From assembly GCA_949502235.1 (NCBI GenBank), contig CATBDC010000021.1:1-57196 (forward strand): a stretch of DNA of 57,196 nucleotides. Direction: 5' to 3'. A program made the position numbers and the translations under genes. Positions 16,802-24,469 of this stretch are shown one piece after another (position 1 is the first letter of the stretch; every line of letters starts with the position of its first letter). Origin of the DNA: an uncultured Lachnospiraceae bacterium. Lineage in GTDB: Bacteria > Bacillota > Clostridia > Lachnospirales > Lachnospiraceae. The notes beneath the pieces are model-generated. The model did no database searches, was not told the DNA's origin, and saw only the letters and a program-made list of their open reading frames with translations.

Positions 16802-18550
16802 ATGAAATACCCTAAAGTTTTACGGATGCTGACCCTTGCCACGGCGCTTACGTTAGCGGTGCCATGTGCAGCGGTGCCGGCTCATGCAACAGAAAACAGA
16901 GAGACCCGGGAGGAATATGAAAGCCGTACAGGATACATACTGCCGGAAGGCTATGAGTATGTTCTGGACGATATCTATGTCATATTAGAGGGAGACGGCT
17001 CTCCAAGAATACAGGCAGCGGTGATGCCGGGGACATCTGCGGAGCCGGAAGCGCCGGAAGCGCAGGAGCTTCCGGAAGAGACAGTAGTAAGTCCCGAGGC
17101 TTCGGAAACTCCAGCGGTGCCAGAGATGCCGGGAGATGCCGGGACAATGGGAGAACCGGAAACTCCAGCGGCGCCGGAGACGCCCATAGCTCCGGAGAAC
17201 CCAGCGAATCCGGAGGAGCCGGGGACATCGGCAGATCCGGAGGCTCCCGCCAATCCAACCGATCCGGATATATCAGGAGATCCGGGAAATCCGGGAGATC
17301 CGGGCAGTCCAACCGATCCGGATATATCAGGAGATCCGGGAGAGCCAACTGACCCGGATATATCAGGAGACCCGGAAAAACCAGAAAAACCGGAAACACC
17401 TGTAGCTCCAGAAAATCCAGGTGTTGTACAGAGGCCGGAGACACCTGCTGAAAAGGAAGAGGAAACACCGGTCATCAGCCTGCTTATAGGAGAACAGCCA
17501 GAGATCGATATCAGCTATCTGACCTCCGAGGAATTTAAGGCAATCCGCGACCGTATCCAGTACAATGTAGAGGTGCCGATAGAAGGGCTTCCATCCTTCA
17601 TCACACAGGAAATGATTGTAGGCGCTTTGAAAGCCCAGGATGAGACGGGATATCCGGCATCCGTAACCATTGCCCAGATCATTCAGGAGTCCGGTTTCGG
17701 CAAATACGGCCCGGGCGGTGAGGACGGAAAAGGACTTTCCTATCTTGCCTACCAGTACTGCAATTTATTTGGAATCAAGGGAAAAGGAACAGCCGGAAGC
17801 GCATTTATGAATACACTGGAAATGACAGCGGCCGGGGAGACCTATTCCACAAAAGCAGGCTTCCGTGCCTACCATACATACACAGAATGTATTGAAGACC
17901 GCAGCAAGCTTCTCGAAGAGGTATATTCCGACCTGACCGAGAATGTCACGGACGCAAACACATTTGCCATGAAAATAGGCAGGAGATGGGCTACAGACAT
18001 TAACTACGGAAAAAGCCTCATCCGTACCATGCAGAGATATGACCTCTACAGGCTGGATGAAATGACACTTGTGGACTTTAGTAAGCTGATGGGCAGATTT
18101 GCCAATCCATGTCCAGGCTCATCCATCAGCAGCACCTTCGGCTACCGGACATTTGACCACAGCTTCCACAAGGGACTCGACATGGGGACCGGAACAGAAA
18201 ATATTCCGACCTATGCCGCAGAAGCCGGTGTAGTAACATTTGCCGGAGAAGCCGGAAGCGCCGGAAACCTGATCATCATCGACCACGGTGATGGGCTGGT
18301 AACAAAATATATGCATCATGAAGAAATTTACGTAGAAAAAGACCAGAAGGTAGAAAAAGGCCAGCAGATCGGCCTGTCTGGAACAACAGGATATTCAACC
18401 GGCAACCACCTTCACTTCCAGGTAGAAGAGAACGGCAGGGCAGTAGACCCGATCAAGTACCTTCAGGAAGAAAACACAGAGACAGTGAAGATGCGCGAGA
18501 AGGTAAAAGTAGATATCAATAAAATCATAGAAAACATAAAACAAAGATAG
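16802..18550 (+). CDS. Secreted bifunctional peptidoglycan hydrolase (glucosaminidase + M23)
   Basis: A 582-residue exported cell-wall hydrolase. A signal peptide ends at PAHATEN. Residues ~70-225 are a Pro/Glu/Asp-rich linker with repeated TDPDISGDPG units. Residues ~250-410 form a FlgJ/LytG-type glucosaminidase domain with the catalytic-Glu context IIQESGFGKYG. Residues ~430-560 form an M23 metallopeptidase with HKGLD and NHLHF zinc ligands. It is the last gene of the surface-fibre locus and probably opens peptidoglycan for fibre assembly, as hydrolases do in other envelope-spanning systems (inference). Its transcript should end at the long inverted repeat starting at 18555. Confidence 0.9.
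   Translation: MKYPKVLRMLTLATALTLAVPCAAVPAHATENRETREEYESRTGYILPEGYEYVLDDIYVILEGDGSPRIQAAVMPGTSAEPEAPEAQELPEETVVSPEASETPAVPEMPGDAGTMGEPETPAAPETPIAPENPANPEEPGTSADPEAPANPTDPDISGDPGNPGDPGSPTDPDISGDPGEPTDPDISGDPEKPEKPETPVAPENPGVVQRPETPAEKEEETPVISLLIGEQPEIDISYLTSEEFKAIRDRIQYNVEVPIEGLPSFITQEMIVGALKAQDETGYPASVTIAQIIQESGFGKYGPGGEDGKGLSYLAYQYCNLFGIKGKGTAGSAFMNTLEMTAAGETYSTKAGFRAYHTYTECIEDRSKLLEEVYSDLTENVTDANTFAMKIGRRWATDINYGKSLIRTMQRYDLYRLDEMTLVDFSKLMGRFANPCPGSSISSTFGYRTFDHSFHKGLDMGTGTENIPTYAAEAGVVTFAGEAGSAGNLIIIDHGDGLVTKYMHHEEIYVEKDQKVEKGQQIGLSGTTGYSTGNHLHFQVEENGRAVDPIKYLQEENTETVKMREKVKVDINKIIENIKQR
17254..17375 (+). repeat. Tandem repeat coding TDPDISGDPG linker
   Basis: Within the hydrolase gene a unit coding roughly (S/P/E)PTDPDISGDPG occurs three times with near-identical DNA, including 'GATCCGGATATATCAGGAGA'. 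This is an in-frame low-complexity linker between the signal peptide and the catalytic domains. Such repeats expand and contract easily. Confidence 0.7.
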
Positions 18551-18554
18551 CATT

Positions 18555-18631
18555 GGGGACGGGGTAAAATGAAAAATACTCCGTCCCAGATTCATTTTAC
18601 CCCGTCCCTTTTTGACTTTCACCCTGTCCCC
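18555..18631. repeat. GGGGAC palindromic repeat, copy A (also terminator)
   Basis: Member of the dispersed repeat family of this window. An 18-base inverted repeat spans 18556-18573 and 18591-18608, with a central GTATT-like core, followed by TTTTT. It therefore also works as a terminator for the hydrolase gene ending at 18550. A separate CCCTGTCCCC half-unit closes it at 18622-18631. Confidence 0.8.
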
Positions 18632-18633
18632 TA

Positions 18634-18662
18634 TTGCAGGCCTGTCAAAGATGTGCTATAGT
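18634..18662 (+). promoter_or_regulatory. Sigma-A type promoter
   Basis: TTGCAG at 18634-18639 and TATAGT at 18657-18662 are separated by exactly 17 bases. The box would drive the transposase-like gene at 18869 through a ~200-base leader. The leader contains a GGCGGC/GCCGCC hairpin near 18735 and no open reading frame I would support. Confidence 0.55.
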
Positions 18663-18868
18663 AGTAAAAACATTATTGATGTCAGAAAAAGAAAGGATAT
18701 GTTTTGCCAATCTAAAATTATACTATTCAAAGGGCGGCGCTCTGGCCGCCAGGAAATTCTAAGCTTTTTAGCATCATGTATTCGGAAGCTTCGCATCGAA
18801 GAAATGACCCGATAGCATTGAAGAAATAGCAGATTCAAAAATTAACAAAAAGAATAGGAGGAGTGTTT

Positions 18869-19978
18869 ATGTGTATGACAAATGTATACCAGAAGCCGGA
18901 GTGTGCCGGGGGAGTTTTCGGAGATGTAAAGCCCCGGAGTGAAGTGCTCGTGAAGATTCAGAGTAATCCGGCAGTCCATGAAGAGTTTTTAAAGCTGCGC
19001 CCGGAGTTTCAGGAAAGGTTTATCCAGTTCTGCATGGGTGTGCGGGGCGTGCAGATGACGTACGATCCGTTTTTTATAAAGATATTTGATGCAGAAATCC
19101 ATCCGGAAAGGCTGTCAAAATTTCTGTCGAAGATACTGAGGCGCCGCCTTAAGATAAAGCGCATGTTACCTAATGAGCACAAACGGATTACGGACAGAGG
19201 GTCTCTTCTGATTATGGATATACTGGTAGAATTCGAAACCGGGGAGCTGGCGGATGTGGAAATTCAGAAGGTTGGCTATTTATTTCCGGGACCCAGGGCT
19301 TCCTGCTATTCATCCGATATGGTCATGCGTCAGTATGAAAGAATAAAGAGCGTAAAAGGAAAGAACTTCTCATACAAGGATCTTAAGAAGGTGTATACGA
19401 TTGTACTCATGGAGAACAGCAGCCGGGAGTTAAAGACAGTATCGGAGCATTACATCCACAGGGGAAGATGTGAATTCGATTCAGGGCTTAAGCTGGATCT
19501 TTTGCAGGAATTTTATTTTATATCGCTTGATGTTTTTCTCGATATCATGGATAATAGAGGAAGAGAAGCAAAGGTGAGCGAACTGGAGGCATGGCTTTAT
19601 TTTATCGGCTCGGACAAGGTGGAGCATATACAGAGGGTAATAACAAGCTATCCGTGGTTCGCAGAAATGTATGAGGAGATTGGCGAATTCCGCCGCCATC
19701 CCGAGGAGGCGATAAGGATGTTTTCGGATGCATTGAAGATATTAGATGAGAACACGGTGCGGTATATGATTGACGAGATGAAGCAGGAGATAGAGGAGAA
19801 AGATGGGACGATAGACGAGCTGATGGGAACGGTAAAGGAAAGGGATGAAATGCTGGAAGCGAAGGATGAGATACTGGAAAAGAAGGATGAAATGCTAGAA
19901 AAGAAGGATGGTAAAATAGAGGAATTAGAAAAGATAATAAAAGAACTGCAAAAAGAACTGCTGAAAAGGATTCATTAG
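18869..19978 (+). CDS. PD-(D/E)XK nuclease family transposase (Rpn-like)
   Basis: A 369-residue protein of the Rpn/PDDEXK_2 family, annotated widely as recombination-promoting nuclease or putative transposase. The catalytic region is around residues 60-145: FDAEI, then the MDILVEF strand and the E-x-Q box VEIQKVG. Residues ~200-270 are the usual helical region. The C-terminus (~300-369) is a charged coiled coil built of KDE-rich repeats (EMLEKKDG, DEILEKKDE). ATG 18869 is chosen since AGGAGGAG lies 7 bases upstream; GTG 18863 is inside that site. No flanking inverted ends are visible. Confidence 0.85.
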   Translation: MCMTNVYQKPECAGGVFGDVKPRSEVLVKIQSNPAVHEEFLKLRPEFQERFIQFCMGVRGVQMTYDPFFIKIFDAEIHPERLSKFLSKILRRRLKIKRMLPNEHKRITDRGSLLIMDILVEFETGELADVEIQKVGYLFPGPRASCYSSDMVMRQYERIKSVKGKNFSYKDLKKVYTIVLMENSSRELKTVSEHYIHRGRCEFDSGLKLDLLQEFYFISLDVFLDIMDNRGREAKVSELEAWLYFIGSDKVEHIQRVITSYPWFAEMYEEIGEFRRHPEEAIRMFSDALKILDENTVRYMIDEMKQEIEEKDGTIDELMGTVKERDEMLEAKDEILEKKDEMLEKKDGKIEELEKIIKELQKELLKRIH

Positions 19979-20019
19979 AAAACTGGACAGATTGGGGGCG
20001 GAATGAATTATAACAAGTC

Positions 20020-20082
20020 ATGGCTATACTGACTGCGTGCCTTTTACTTGTAGCAATTCTGAATTACACACATAAGAAATAG
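20020..20082 (+). CDS. Candidate type I toxin-like hydrophobic peptide
   Basis: A 20-residue reading frame, MAILTACLLLVAILNYTHKK, consists of a hydrophobic helix and a basic tail, the layout of type I toxin/holin-like peptides. Its stop codon lies within a 13-bp inverted repeat (arms 20075-20087 and 20105-20117) that could end transcripts on both strands. A perfect-consensus promoter on the opposite strand at 20187-20215 points toward it. The ribosome binding site is weak (GGCGGA, 17 bases upstream), so the locus could be degraded. Family assignment is by architecture only. Confidence 0.45.
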   Translation: MAILTACLLLVAILNYTHKK

Positions 20083-20180
20083 CCGTCCTGCTCCTGACAA
20101 AGTAGACGGCTATTTCTATTAATTTGCTGTAAATCTTCGCCAGGACGGGTGACTTGCACTCACCTTCCGGCTTTCCTGTT
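20075..20180 (-). ncRNA. Candidate antisense RNA to the small peptide
   Basis: A transcript starting near 20180 on the minus strand, driven by the promoter at 20187-20215, would run ~105 bases and end at the 13-bp hairpin 20117-20075. It would be complementary to the 3' end of the candidate toxin message. It has no reading frame of note and contains a small GGTGAGTGCAAGTCACC hairpin near its start. This is the usual layout of type I antitoxin RNAs; expression is not known. Confidence 0.5.
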
Positions 20181-20186
20181 AAGTGT

Positions 20187-20215
20187 ATTATAGTCAATTT
20201 AAATCAGTATGTCAA
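20187..20215 (-). promoter_or_regulatory. Perfect consensus sigma-A promoter, minus strand
   Basis: Read on the minus strand: TTGACA (20215-20210), 17-base spacer, TATAAT (20192-20187). Both hexamers match consensus exactly. No gene starts downstream on that strand for more than 5 kb, so it must drive a non-coding RNA. Confidence 0.75.
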
Positions 20216-20232
20216 ACATTTCCAGTCATTCA

Positions 20233-20283
20233 CACCCCCGTCCCAGATTAGTTTAAGGGTGTCCCTCATTAACTTTTACCCTT
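20233..20283. repeat. GGGGAC palindromic repeat, degenerate copy
   Basis: A decayed copy of the dispersed repeat: CCCCCGTCCCAGATTAGTTT at about 20236, then AAGGGTGTCCCTC. It abuts the truncated transposase-like remnant that follows. Confidence 0.5.
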
Positions 20284-20289
20284 TTATGC

Positions 20290-20604
20290 TTGTATTTGCG
20301 GGGAAAATATGCTAAAAGAATTGTACATGTGGAGCAGCTTTTGGATATGCTTGAGGCCTTAAGTGGTGACAGCCGGTTCGACCTGATAAAGAACCAGTAC
20401 ATAAACAGTGAAAATAAGGAGGCGTGTGATAGGATGTGTTTGTTATTAGATATGTGTGAAGAAGAAGGGGTTCGGAAAAGCGAAAAGAAGATCGCATTTA
20501 ATATGAAAAAGAAAGGATATTCGGATGCTGTAATTGCGGAGATCTTAGAAGTAGATATCAATGTTATCCAGCAATGGGTATCCGGAAGTATGGCAAACGC
20601 TTAA
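20290..20604 (+). pseudogene. C-terminal remnant of an Rpn/PD-(D/E)XK transposase-like gene
   Basis: A 104-codon open frame matches only the C-terminal tail of Rpn-family proteins: 'LLDMLEALSGDSRFDLI', then an EEEGVRKSEKK linker and a GYSDAVIAEILEVDINVIQQW helix-turn-helix-like end. The nuclease domain is missing, and the frame has no convincing ribosome binding site (only TTG 20290). It is preceded by a degenerate repeat copy. This is best read as a gene fragment. It is not the same subfamily as the neighbour at 18869, whose tail is a KDE coiled coil. Confidence 0.7.
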
Positions 20605-20611
20605 GTTACTA

Positions 20612-20640
20612 TTGACAGATCTACCCAAACGGTGTAGAGT
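20612..20640 (+). promoter_or_regulatory. metK promoter
   Basis: TTGACA at 20612-20617 and TAGAGT at 20635-20640 are separated by 17 bases. They place transcription start about 25 bases before the SAM riboswitch. Confidence 0.6.
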
Positions 20641-20672
20641 AATTAGTGTAAAAACAAATAAATATCAGTCTT

Positions 20673-20775
20673 TCTCTTATTCAGAGCAGTGGAGATACAA
20701 AGGATCTGTGAAGCTGCGGCAACCCCGGACAGCCGGAAGGTGCCAGCCTGAGCGAGCAATCGAACAATAAGAGGA
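20673..20775 (+). promoter_or_regulatory. SAM-I riboswitch (S-box)
   Basis: The conserved S-box elements occur in order: P1 5' strand TCTTATTCAGAGCAGTGGAG (20674-20693), GCGGCAACC (20717-20725), GGAAGGTGCCAGCCTGAG (20736-20753) and the closing CAATAAGAGG (20765-20774) that pairs with the 5' strand. A terminator hairpin follows. It senses S-adenosylmethionine and shuts off the downstream metK, which makes that compound. Confidence 0.93.
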
Positions 20776-20792
20776 TTGGTTATGCAAGATAA

Positions 20793-20820
20793 ACAGTCCG
20801 CTTATAGCGGACCGTTTTTA
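20793..20820 (+). terminator. Riboswitch-controlled terminator of metK
   Basis: GTCCGC-TTATA-GCGGAC (20796-20812) followed by CGTTTTTATT forms an intrinsic terminator just after the SAM-I aptamer. It is presumably formed in the SAM-bound state. Confidence 0.85.
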
Positions 20821-20894
20821 TTATATAGGATATTCCATTTCCTATATAATAAAACCCTCAGGGAGAAAGCTGACAAAAGGAAAGGGGAATACCT

Positions 20895-22082
20895 ATGGAA
20901 AAATTTTTATTTACTTCAGAATCAGTAACAGAAGGCCATCCGGATAAGATGTGCGATCAGATTTCTGACGCGATTCTTGACGCGCTTATGGAAAAGGATC
21001 CTATGAGCCGTGTAGCATGTGAGACAAGCACGACAACAGGTCTTGTTCTTGTTATGGGGGAGATTACGACAAGCGCCTATGTGGATATCCAGAAGATTGT
21101 CCGGGATACAGTGCGTGAGATTGGGTACACGAGGGCAAAATATGGATTTGACGCAGAGACCTGCGGCGTGATGGCTGTGCTTGACGAGCAGTCCTCTGAT
21201 ATTGCGATGGGTGTTGATAAGGCGCTGGAGGCCAAAGAAAATAAGATGTCCGAGGAGGAGCTTGAGGCTATTGGCGCAGGAGATCAGGGTATGATGTTCG
21301 GCTACGCCTCTGATGAGACGCCGGAGCTTATGCCGTACCCCATTGCCCTGGCTCATAAGCTTGCAAGAAGGCTTACTGAGATCCGCAAAGACGGCACGCT
21401 TACATATTTGAGGCCGGACGGGAAGACGCAGGTTACGGTTGAATATGACGAAGCCGGAGCCCCGAAGCGCCTTGATGCAGTGGTTCTTTCTACTCAGCAT
21501 GATCCGGAGGTAACCCAGGAGCAGATTCACGAGGACATTAAGAAATATGTGTTTGATGCAGTGATTCCGGAGGGCATGGTAGATGAGAACACAAAATTTT
21601 TCATTAATCCTACGGGACGTTTTGTAATCGGCGGTCCCCACGGCGACAGCGGACTTACGGGACGTAAGATTATTGTGGACACCTACGGCGGCATGGCGCG
21701 CCACGGCGGCGGCGCATTTTCCGGGAAGGATTGTACAAAGGTAGACCGTTCCGCGGCATATGCGGCACGTTATGTTGCAAAAAATATTGTGGCGGCAGGA
21801 CTTGCAAAAAAATGTGAGATTCAGCTGTCCTATGCAATCGGAGTTGCGCATCCAACATCTATTATGGTGGATACCTTTGGGACAGGGAAGGTTTCGGATG
21901 ATAAGCTAGTGGAAATTATCCGTGAGAATTTCGACCTCCGTCCAGCGGGAATTATCAAGATGCTTGACCTTAGGAAGCCTATCTATAAGCAGACCGCAGC
22001 GTACGGGCATTTTGGACGCACGGATGTGGAGCTTTCCTGGGAGAGGACCGACAAGGCAGAGGCTCTCAAAGCATATCTGTAG
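20895..22082 (+). CDS. metK: S-adenosylmethionine synthase
   Basis: A 395-residue cytoplasmic enzyme that makes S-adenosylmethionine from methionine and ATP, full length for the family. The conserved N-terminal [13 protein letters not shown], the [12 protein letters not shown] hexapeptide region and the [19 protein letters not shown] motif are all present. The start follows AAAGGAAAGG. Expression is under the SAM-I riboswitch directly upstream, and a strong terminator follows at 22146. No transport or methionine genes accompany it here. Confidence 0.98.
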   Translation: MEKFLFTSESVTEGHPDKMCDQISDAILDALMEKDPMSRVACETSTTTGLVLVMGEITTSAYVDIQKIVRDTVREIGYTRAKYGFDAETCGVMAVLDEQSSDIAMGVDKALEAKENKMSEEELEAIGAGDQGMMFGYASDETPELMPYPIALAHKLARRLTEIRKDGTLTYLRPDGKTQVTVEYDEAGAPKRLDAVVLSTQHDPEVTQEQIHEDIKKYVFDAVIPEGMVDENTKFFINPTGRFVIGGPHGDSGLTGRKIIVDTYGGMARHGGGAFSGKDCTKVDRSAAYAARYVAKNIVAAGLAKKCEIQLSYAIGVAHPTSIMVDTFGTGKVSDDKLVEIIRENFDLRPAGIIKMLDLRKPIYKQTAAYGHFGRTDVELSWERTDKAEALKAYL

Positions 22083-22145
22083 GCACGGCTGTCTGCGTCT
22101 TTGAAATGTCTCATTCTATTTATAAAATTTTAATAAAAGTTTATG

Positions 22146-22172
22146 GGCGCTTTCGTGTGAAGCGCCTTTTTT
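22146..22172 (+). terminator. metK terminator
   Basis: GGCGCTT...AAGCGCC hairpin (22146-22166) followed by TTTTTT is a strong intrinsic terminator 63 bases after the metK stop. Confidence 0.9.
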
Positions 22173-22204
22173 CGTGCTATACTTTACTCACGGAGGATAC
22201 GTGT

Positions 22205-23701
22205 ATGAAATTCAAAACCAGACTGATAATAGCATTTTTTACAATTATCCTGATTCCTATCGTATTATCTGCTGCTATGATTATGGTTTTGGGGCGCTAT
22301 CAGATTGGAGCTATAGACAAGGCCTACGGCATTTCGGGGACAACGGTGGAAAGCCTTTCGAATCCCATGCAGGTATTGGCAAGAGTGACGGAGAAGCCGT
22401 ACCGTGAGCTGGAGGAGCTGGCCTTAAATTCACCGGAAAATCTGGAGGATGCTACATTTCTTGAGGAATTTAACCGTAAGCTTAAGGAAAAGAAGGCTTA
22501 TCTTCTTATCCGTAAGGGAAGGGTGCTTGTATACATCGGTACGGATTCCTCGGAGGTGGGAAATATTAAAGAGCAGCTTCCCGGATATGGGGAATCGGAT
22601 ATAACCTCAGAGAACGGCATTTATCTGGGGGGAGAGGCCCAGGCACTTGTGAAGCAGATAGATTTCACATATGGGACGGGCGAAGAAGGGAGTGCCTTTA
22701 TTGTTACGGATGTGGGCAATGTGATTCCGGAGGTGGAAGAATTTTTTGTAGATATGCTTCTGTGCATTGTGGCTGTTCTTATTCTTACGGCATTGGCGCT
22801 TATTTTCTGGATATATAAGGGCGTTATGCGTCCGCTTGAAAAAATGCAGGTGGCTGCGGGTAACATCAAAGAGGGGAATCTTGATTTTGACCTTAAGCCG
22901 GATTCGGATGATGAGCTGGGGCAGCTTTGCATGAGCCTTGAGGATATGCGCAGAAGGCTTAAGGCTAATGCGGAGGAAAAGGTGGAGTTTGACAGGGAAA
23001 ATAAGGAGCTTATCAGTAACATTTCCCATGACCTTAAGACTCCGGTAACAACGATTAAGGGCTATGCGGAGGGCATTATGGACGGGGTGGCGGATACGCC
23101 GGAAAAGGTGGCAAAATATGTCCGTACCATTTACAACAAGGCAAATGAGATGGATTTGCTTATTAATGAGCTGACGCTTTACTCCAAGATTGATACGAAC
23201 AGGATTCCTTATGATTTTAGCATTTTGTCAGTGAACGAGTATTTTAATGACTGTTCGGAGGAGCTGTCCCTTGAGCTTGAGGCAAAGAATGTGGAGTTTG
23301 GATATTTTAATTATGTGGATCCGCAGGTGCGTGTTATTGCGGATGCGGAGCAGATTAAGCGGGTGATTCATAATATTGTTAATAATTCAACGAAATATAT
23401 GGATAAAGAGAGGGCGAAGATTAATCTGCGTGTAAAGGATGTGGGAGATTTTGTGCAGGTGGAGCTTGAGGATAACGGAAAGGGTATCGCGGCGAAGGAC
23501 CTGCCGAATATATTTGACCGGTTTTACCGGACCGATGCATCGAGAAATTCTTCAAAGGGAGGAAGCGGCATCGGGCTTTCGATTGTGAAGAAGATAATAG
23601 AAGAACACGGGGGCAAGATATGGGCGACAAGCAGGGAGAATACGGGGACAACGATGTATTTTGTTCTTAGAAAGTATCAGGAGGTGCCAGTACATGAATA
23701 G
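22205..23701 (+). CDS. Sensor histidine kinase
   Basis: A 498-residue membrane kinase. It has two membrane segments (residues ~6-30 and ~178-202) flanking a ~145-residue extracellular sensor domain of unknown ligand. A HAMP domain (~203-258) and the dimerisation helix with phospho-accepting His275 (NISHDLKTPV) follow. The HATPase domain shows the N box (HNIVNNSTKY), G1 (DNGKGI), F (FDRFYR) and G2 (GGSGIGLSI). ATG 22205 is chosen because GGAGG lies 8 bases upstream; the frame from 22106 runs through the metK terminator. It overlaps the response regulator gene by 8 bases. Confidence 0.95.
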   Translation: MKFKTRLIIAFFTIILIPIVLSAAMIMVLGRYQIGAIDKAYGISGTTVESLSNPMQVLARVTEKPYRELEELALNSPENLEDATFLEEFNRKLKEKKAYLLIRKGRVLVYIGTDSSEVGNIKEQLPGYGESDITSENGIYLGGEAQALVKQIDFTYGTGEEGSAFIVTDVGNVIPEVEEFFVDMLLCIVAVLILTALALIFWIYKGVMRPLEKMQVAAGNIKEGNLDFDLKPDSDDELGQLCMSLEDMRRRLKANAEEKVEFDRENKELISNISHDLKTPVTTIKGYAEGIMDGVADTPEKVAKYVRTIYNKANEMDLLINELTLYSKIDTNRIPYDFSILSVNEYFNDCSEELSLELEAKNVEFGYFNYVDPQVRVIADAEQIKRVIHNIVNNSTKYMDKERAKINLRVKDVGDFVQVELEDNGKGIAAKDLPNIFDRFYRTDASRNSSKGGSGIGLSIVKKIIEEHGGKIWATSRENTGTTMYFVLRKYQEVPVHE

Positions 23702-24383
23702 GATATTGATTGTGGAAGACGAGGAGACAATTGCTGATTTGGAGAAGGATTACCTTGAGCTTAGCGGGTTTGAGGTAGAGGTGGCCAATGACGGAGAAAG
23801 CGGGCTTTTAAAGGCTCTTGGGGAGGATTATAATTTATTTATCCTTGACTTGATGCTTCCGGGAGTTGACGGATTCGAAATCTGCCGGAAGATTCGGGAT
23901 GAGAAGAATACGCCGATTATTATGGTGTCCGCAAAAAAGGACGATATTGATAAGATAAGAGGACTTGGGCTTGGCGCGGATGATTATATGACAAAGCCCT
24001 TTAGTCCAAGCGAGCTGGTGGCGAGGGTGAAGGCACACCTGGCGCGGTATGACCGCCTGACGGGAAGCGCGGTTTCTAAAAACAAGGTGATCGAAATCCG
24101 GGGGCTTAAGATAGATACTACTGCCAGGAGAGTATGGATAAACGGAGAAGAAAGGACATTTACTACGAAGGAATTTGATCTCCTTACCTTCCTTGCAAGC
24201 CATCCGAACCATGTGTATACAAAGGAAGAACTGTTCCGGGAAATCTGGGATATGGAATCTATCGGGGATATTGCAACGGTAACGGTGCATATTAAGAAGA
24301 TCCGTGAGAAGGTAGAGCTAGATACATCGAATCCGCAGTATATAGAGACAATATGGGGCGTTGGATACCGGTTTAAAGTATGA
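23694..24383 (+). CDS. OmpR/PhoB-family response regulator
   Basis: A 229-residue DNA-binding regulator and partner of the kinase encoded just upstream. The receiver domain (1-~118) has the acidic pair EDEE, phospho-accepting Asp52 in FILDLMLPG, and the Lys in MTKPF. The C-terminal winged helix (~130-229) ends in the typical VRGVGYRF-like IWGVGYRFKV. ATG 23694 lies inside the end of the kinase gene with AGGAGGTG upstream, so the two are co-translated. Target genes cannot be told from the sequence. Confidence 0.96.
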   Translation: MNRILIVEDEETIADLEKDYLELSGFEVEVANDGESGLLKALGEDYNLFILDLMLPGVDGFEICRKIRDEKNTPIIMVSAKKDDIDKIRGLGLGADDYMTKPFSPSELVARVKAHLARYDRLTGSAVSKNKVIEIRGLKIDTTARRVWINGEERTFTTKEFDLLTFLASHPNHVYTKEELFREIWDMESIGDIATVTVHIKKIREKVELDTSNPQYIETIWGVGYRFKV

Positions 24384-24388
24384 CAGGC

Positions 24389-24468
24389 TGGGGACAGGGT
24401 AATTCTTAATTGGGGACGGAGTATTTCTAGAAATACTCCGTCCCCAATTAAGAATTACCCTGTCCCCA
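24389..24468. repeat. GGGGAC palindromic repeat, copy B: perfect 80-bp palindrome
   Basis: Left arm 24389-24428 and right arm 24429-24468 are exact reverse complements, centred on CTAG at 24427-24430. The arms contain TGGGGACAGGGTAATTC and TTGGGGACGGAGTATTTCTA. It separates the convergent response-regulator and amidohydrolase genes, 5 and 1 bases from their stops, and could end both transcripts. Confidence 0.95.
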
Positions 24469-24469
24469 A

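Noticed and set aside
17254-17375. CRISPR-like array
   Set aside because: The repeated units are in-frame coding repeats with no unique spacers and lie within the hydrolase gene. No cas genes occur in the window.
16975-17475. Minus-strand open frames of 160-166 codons opposite the hydrolase linker
   Set aside because: Low-complexity antisense of the Pro/Gly/Asp repeat, without a start signal.
18612-18838. Short open frames on both strands between the hydrolase and transposase-like gene
   Set aside because: They overlap the promoter and leader hairpin and show no protein-like features.
20922-21851. 309-codon minus-strand frame opposite metK
   Set aside because: Antisense of a highly conserved gene; composition is Cys/His/Arg-rich as expected for a shadow frame, with no ribosome binding site.
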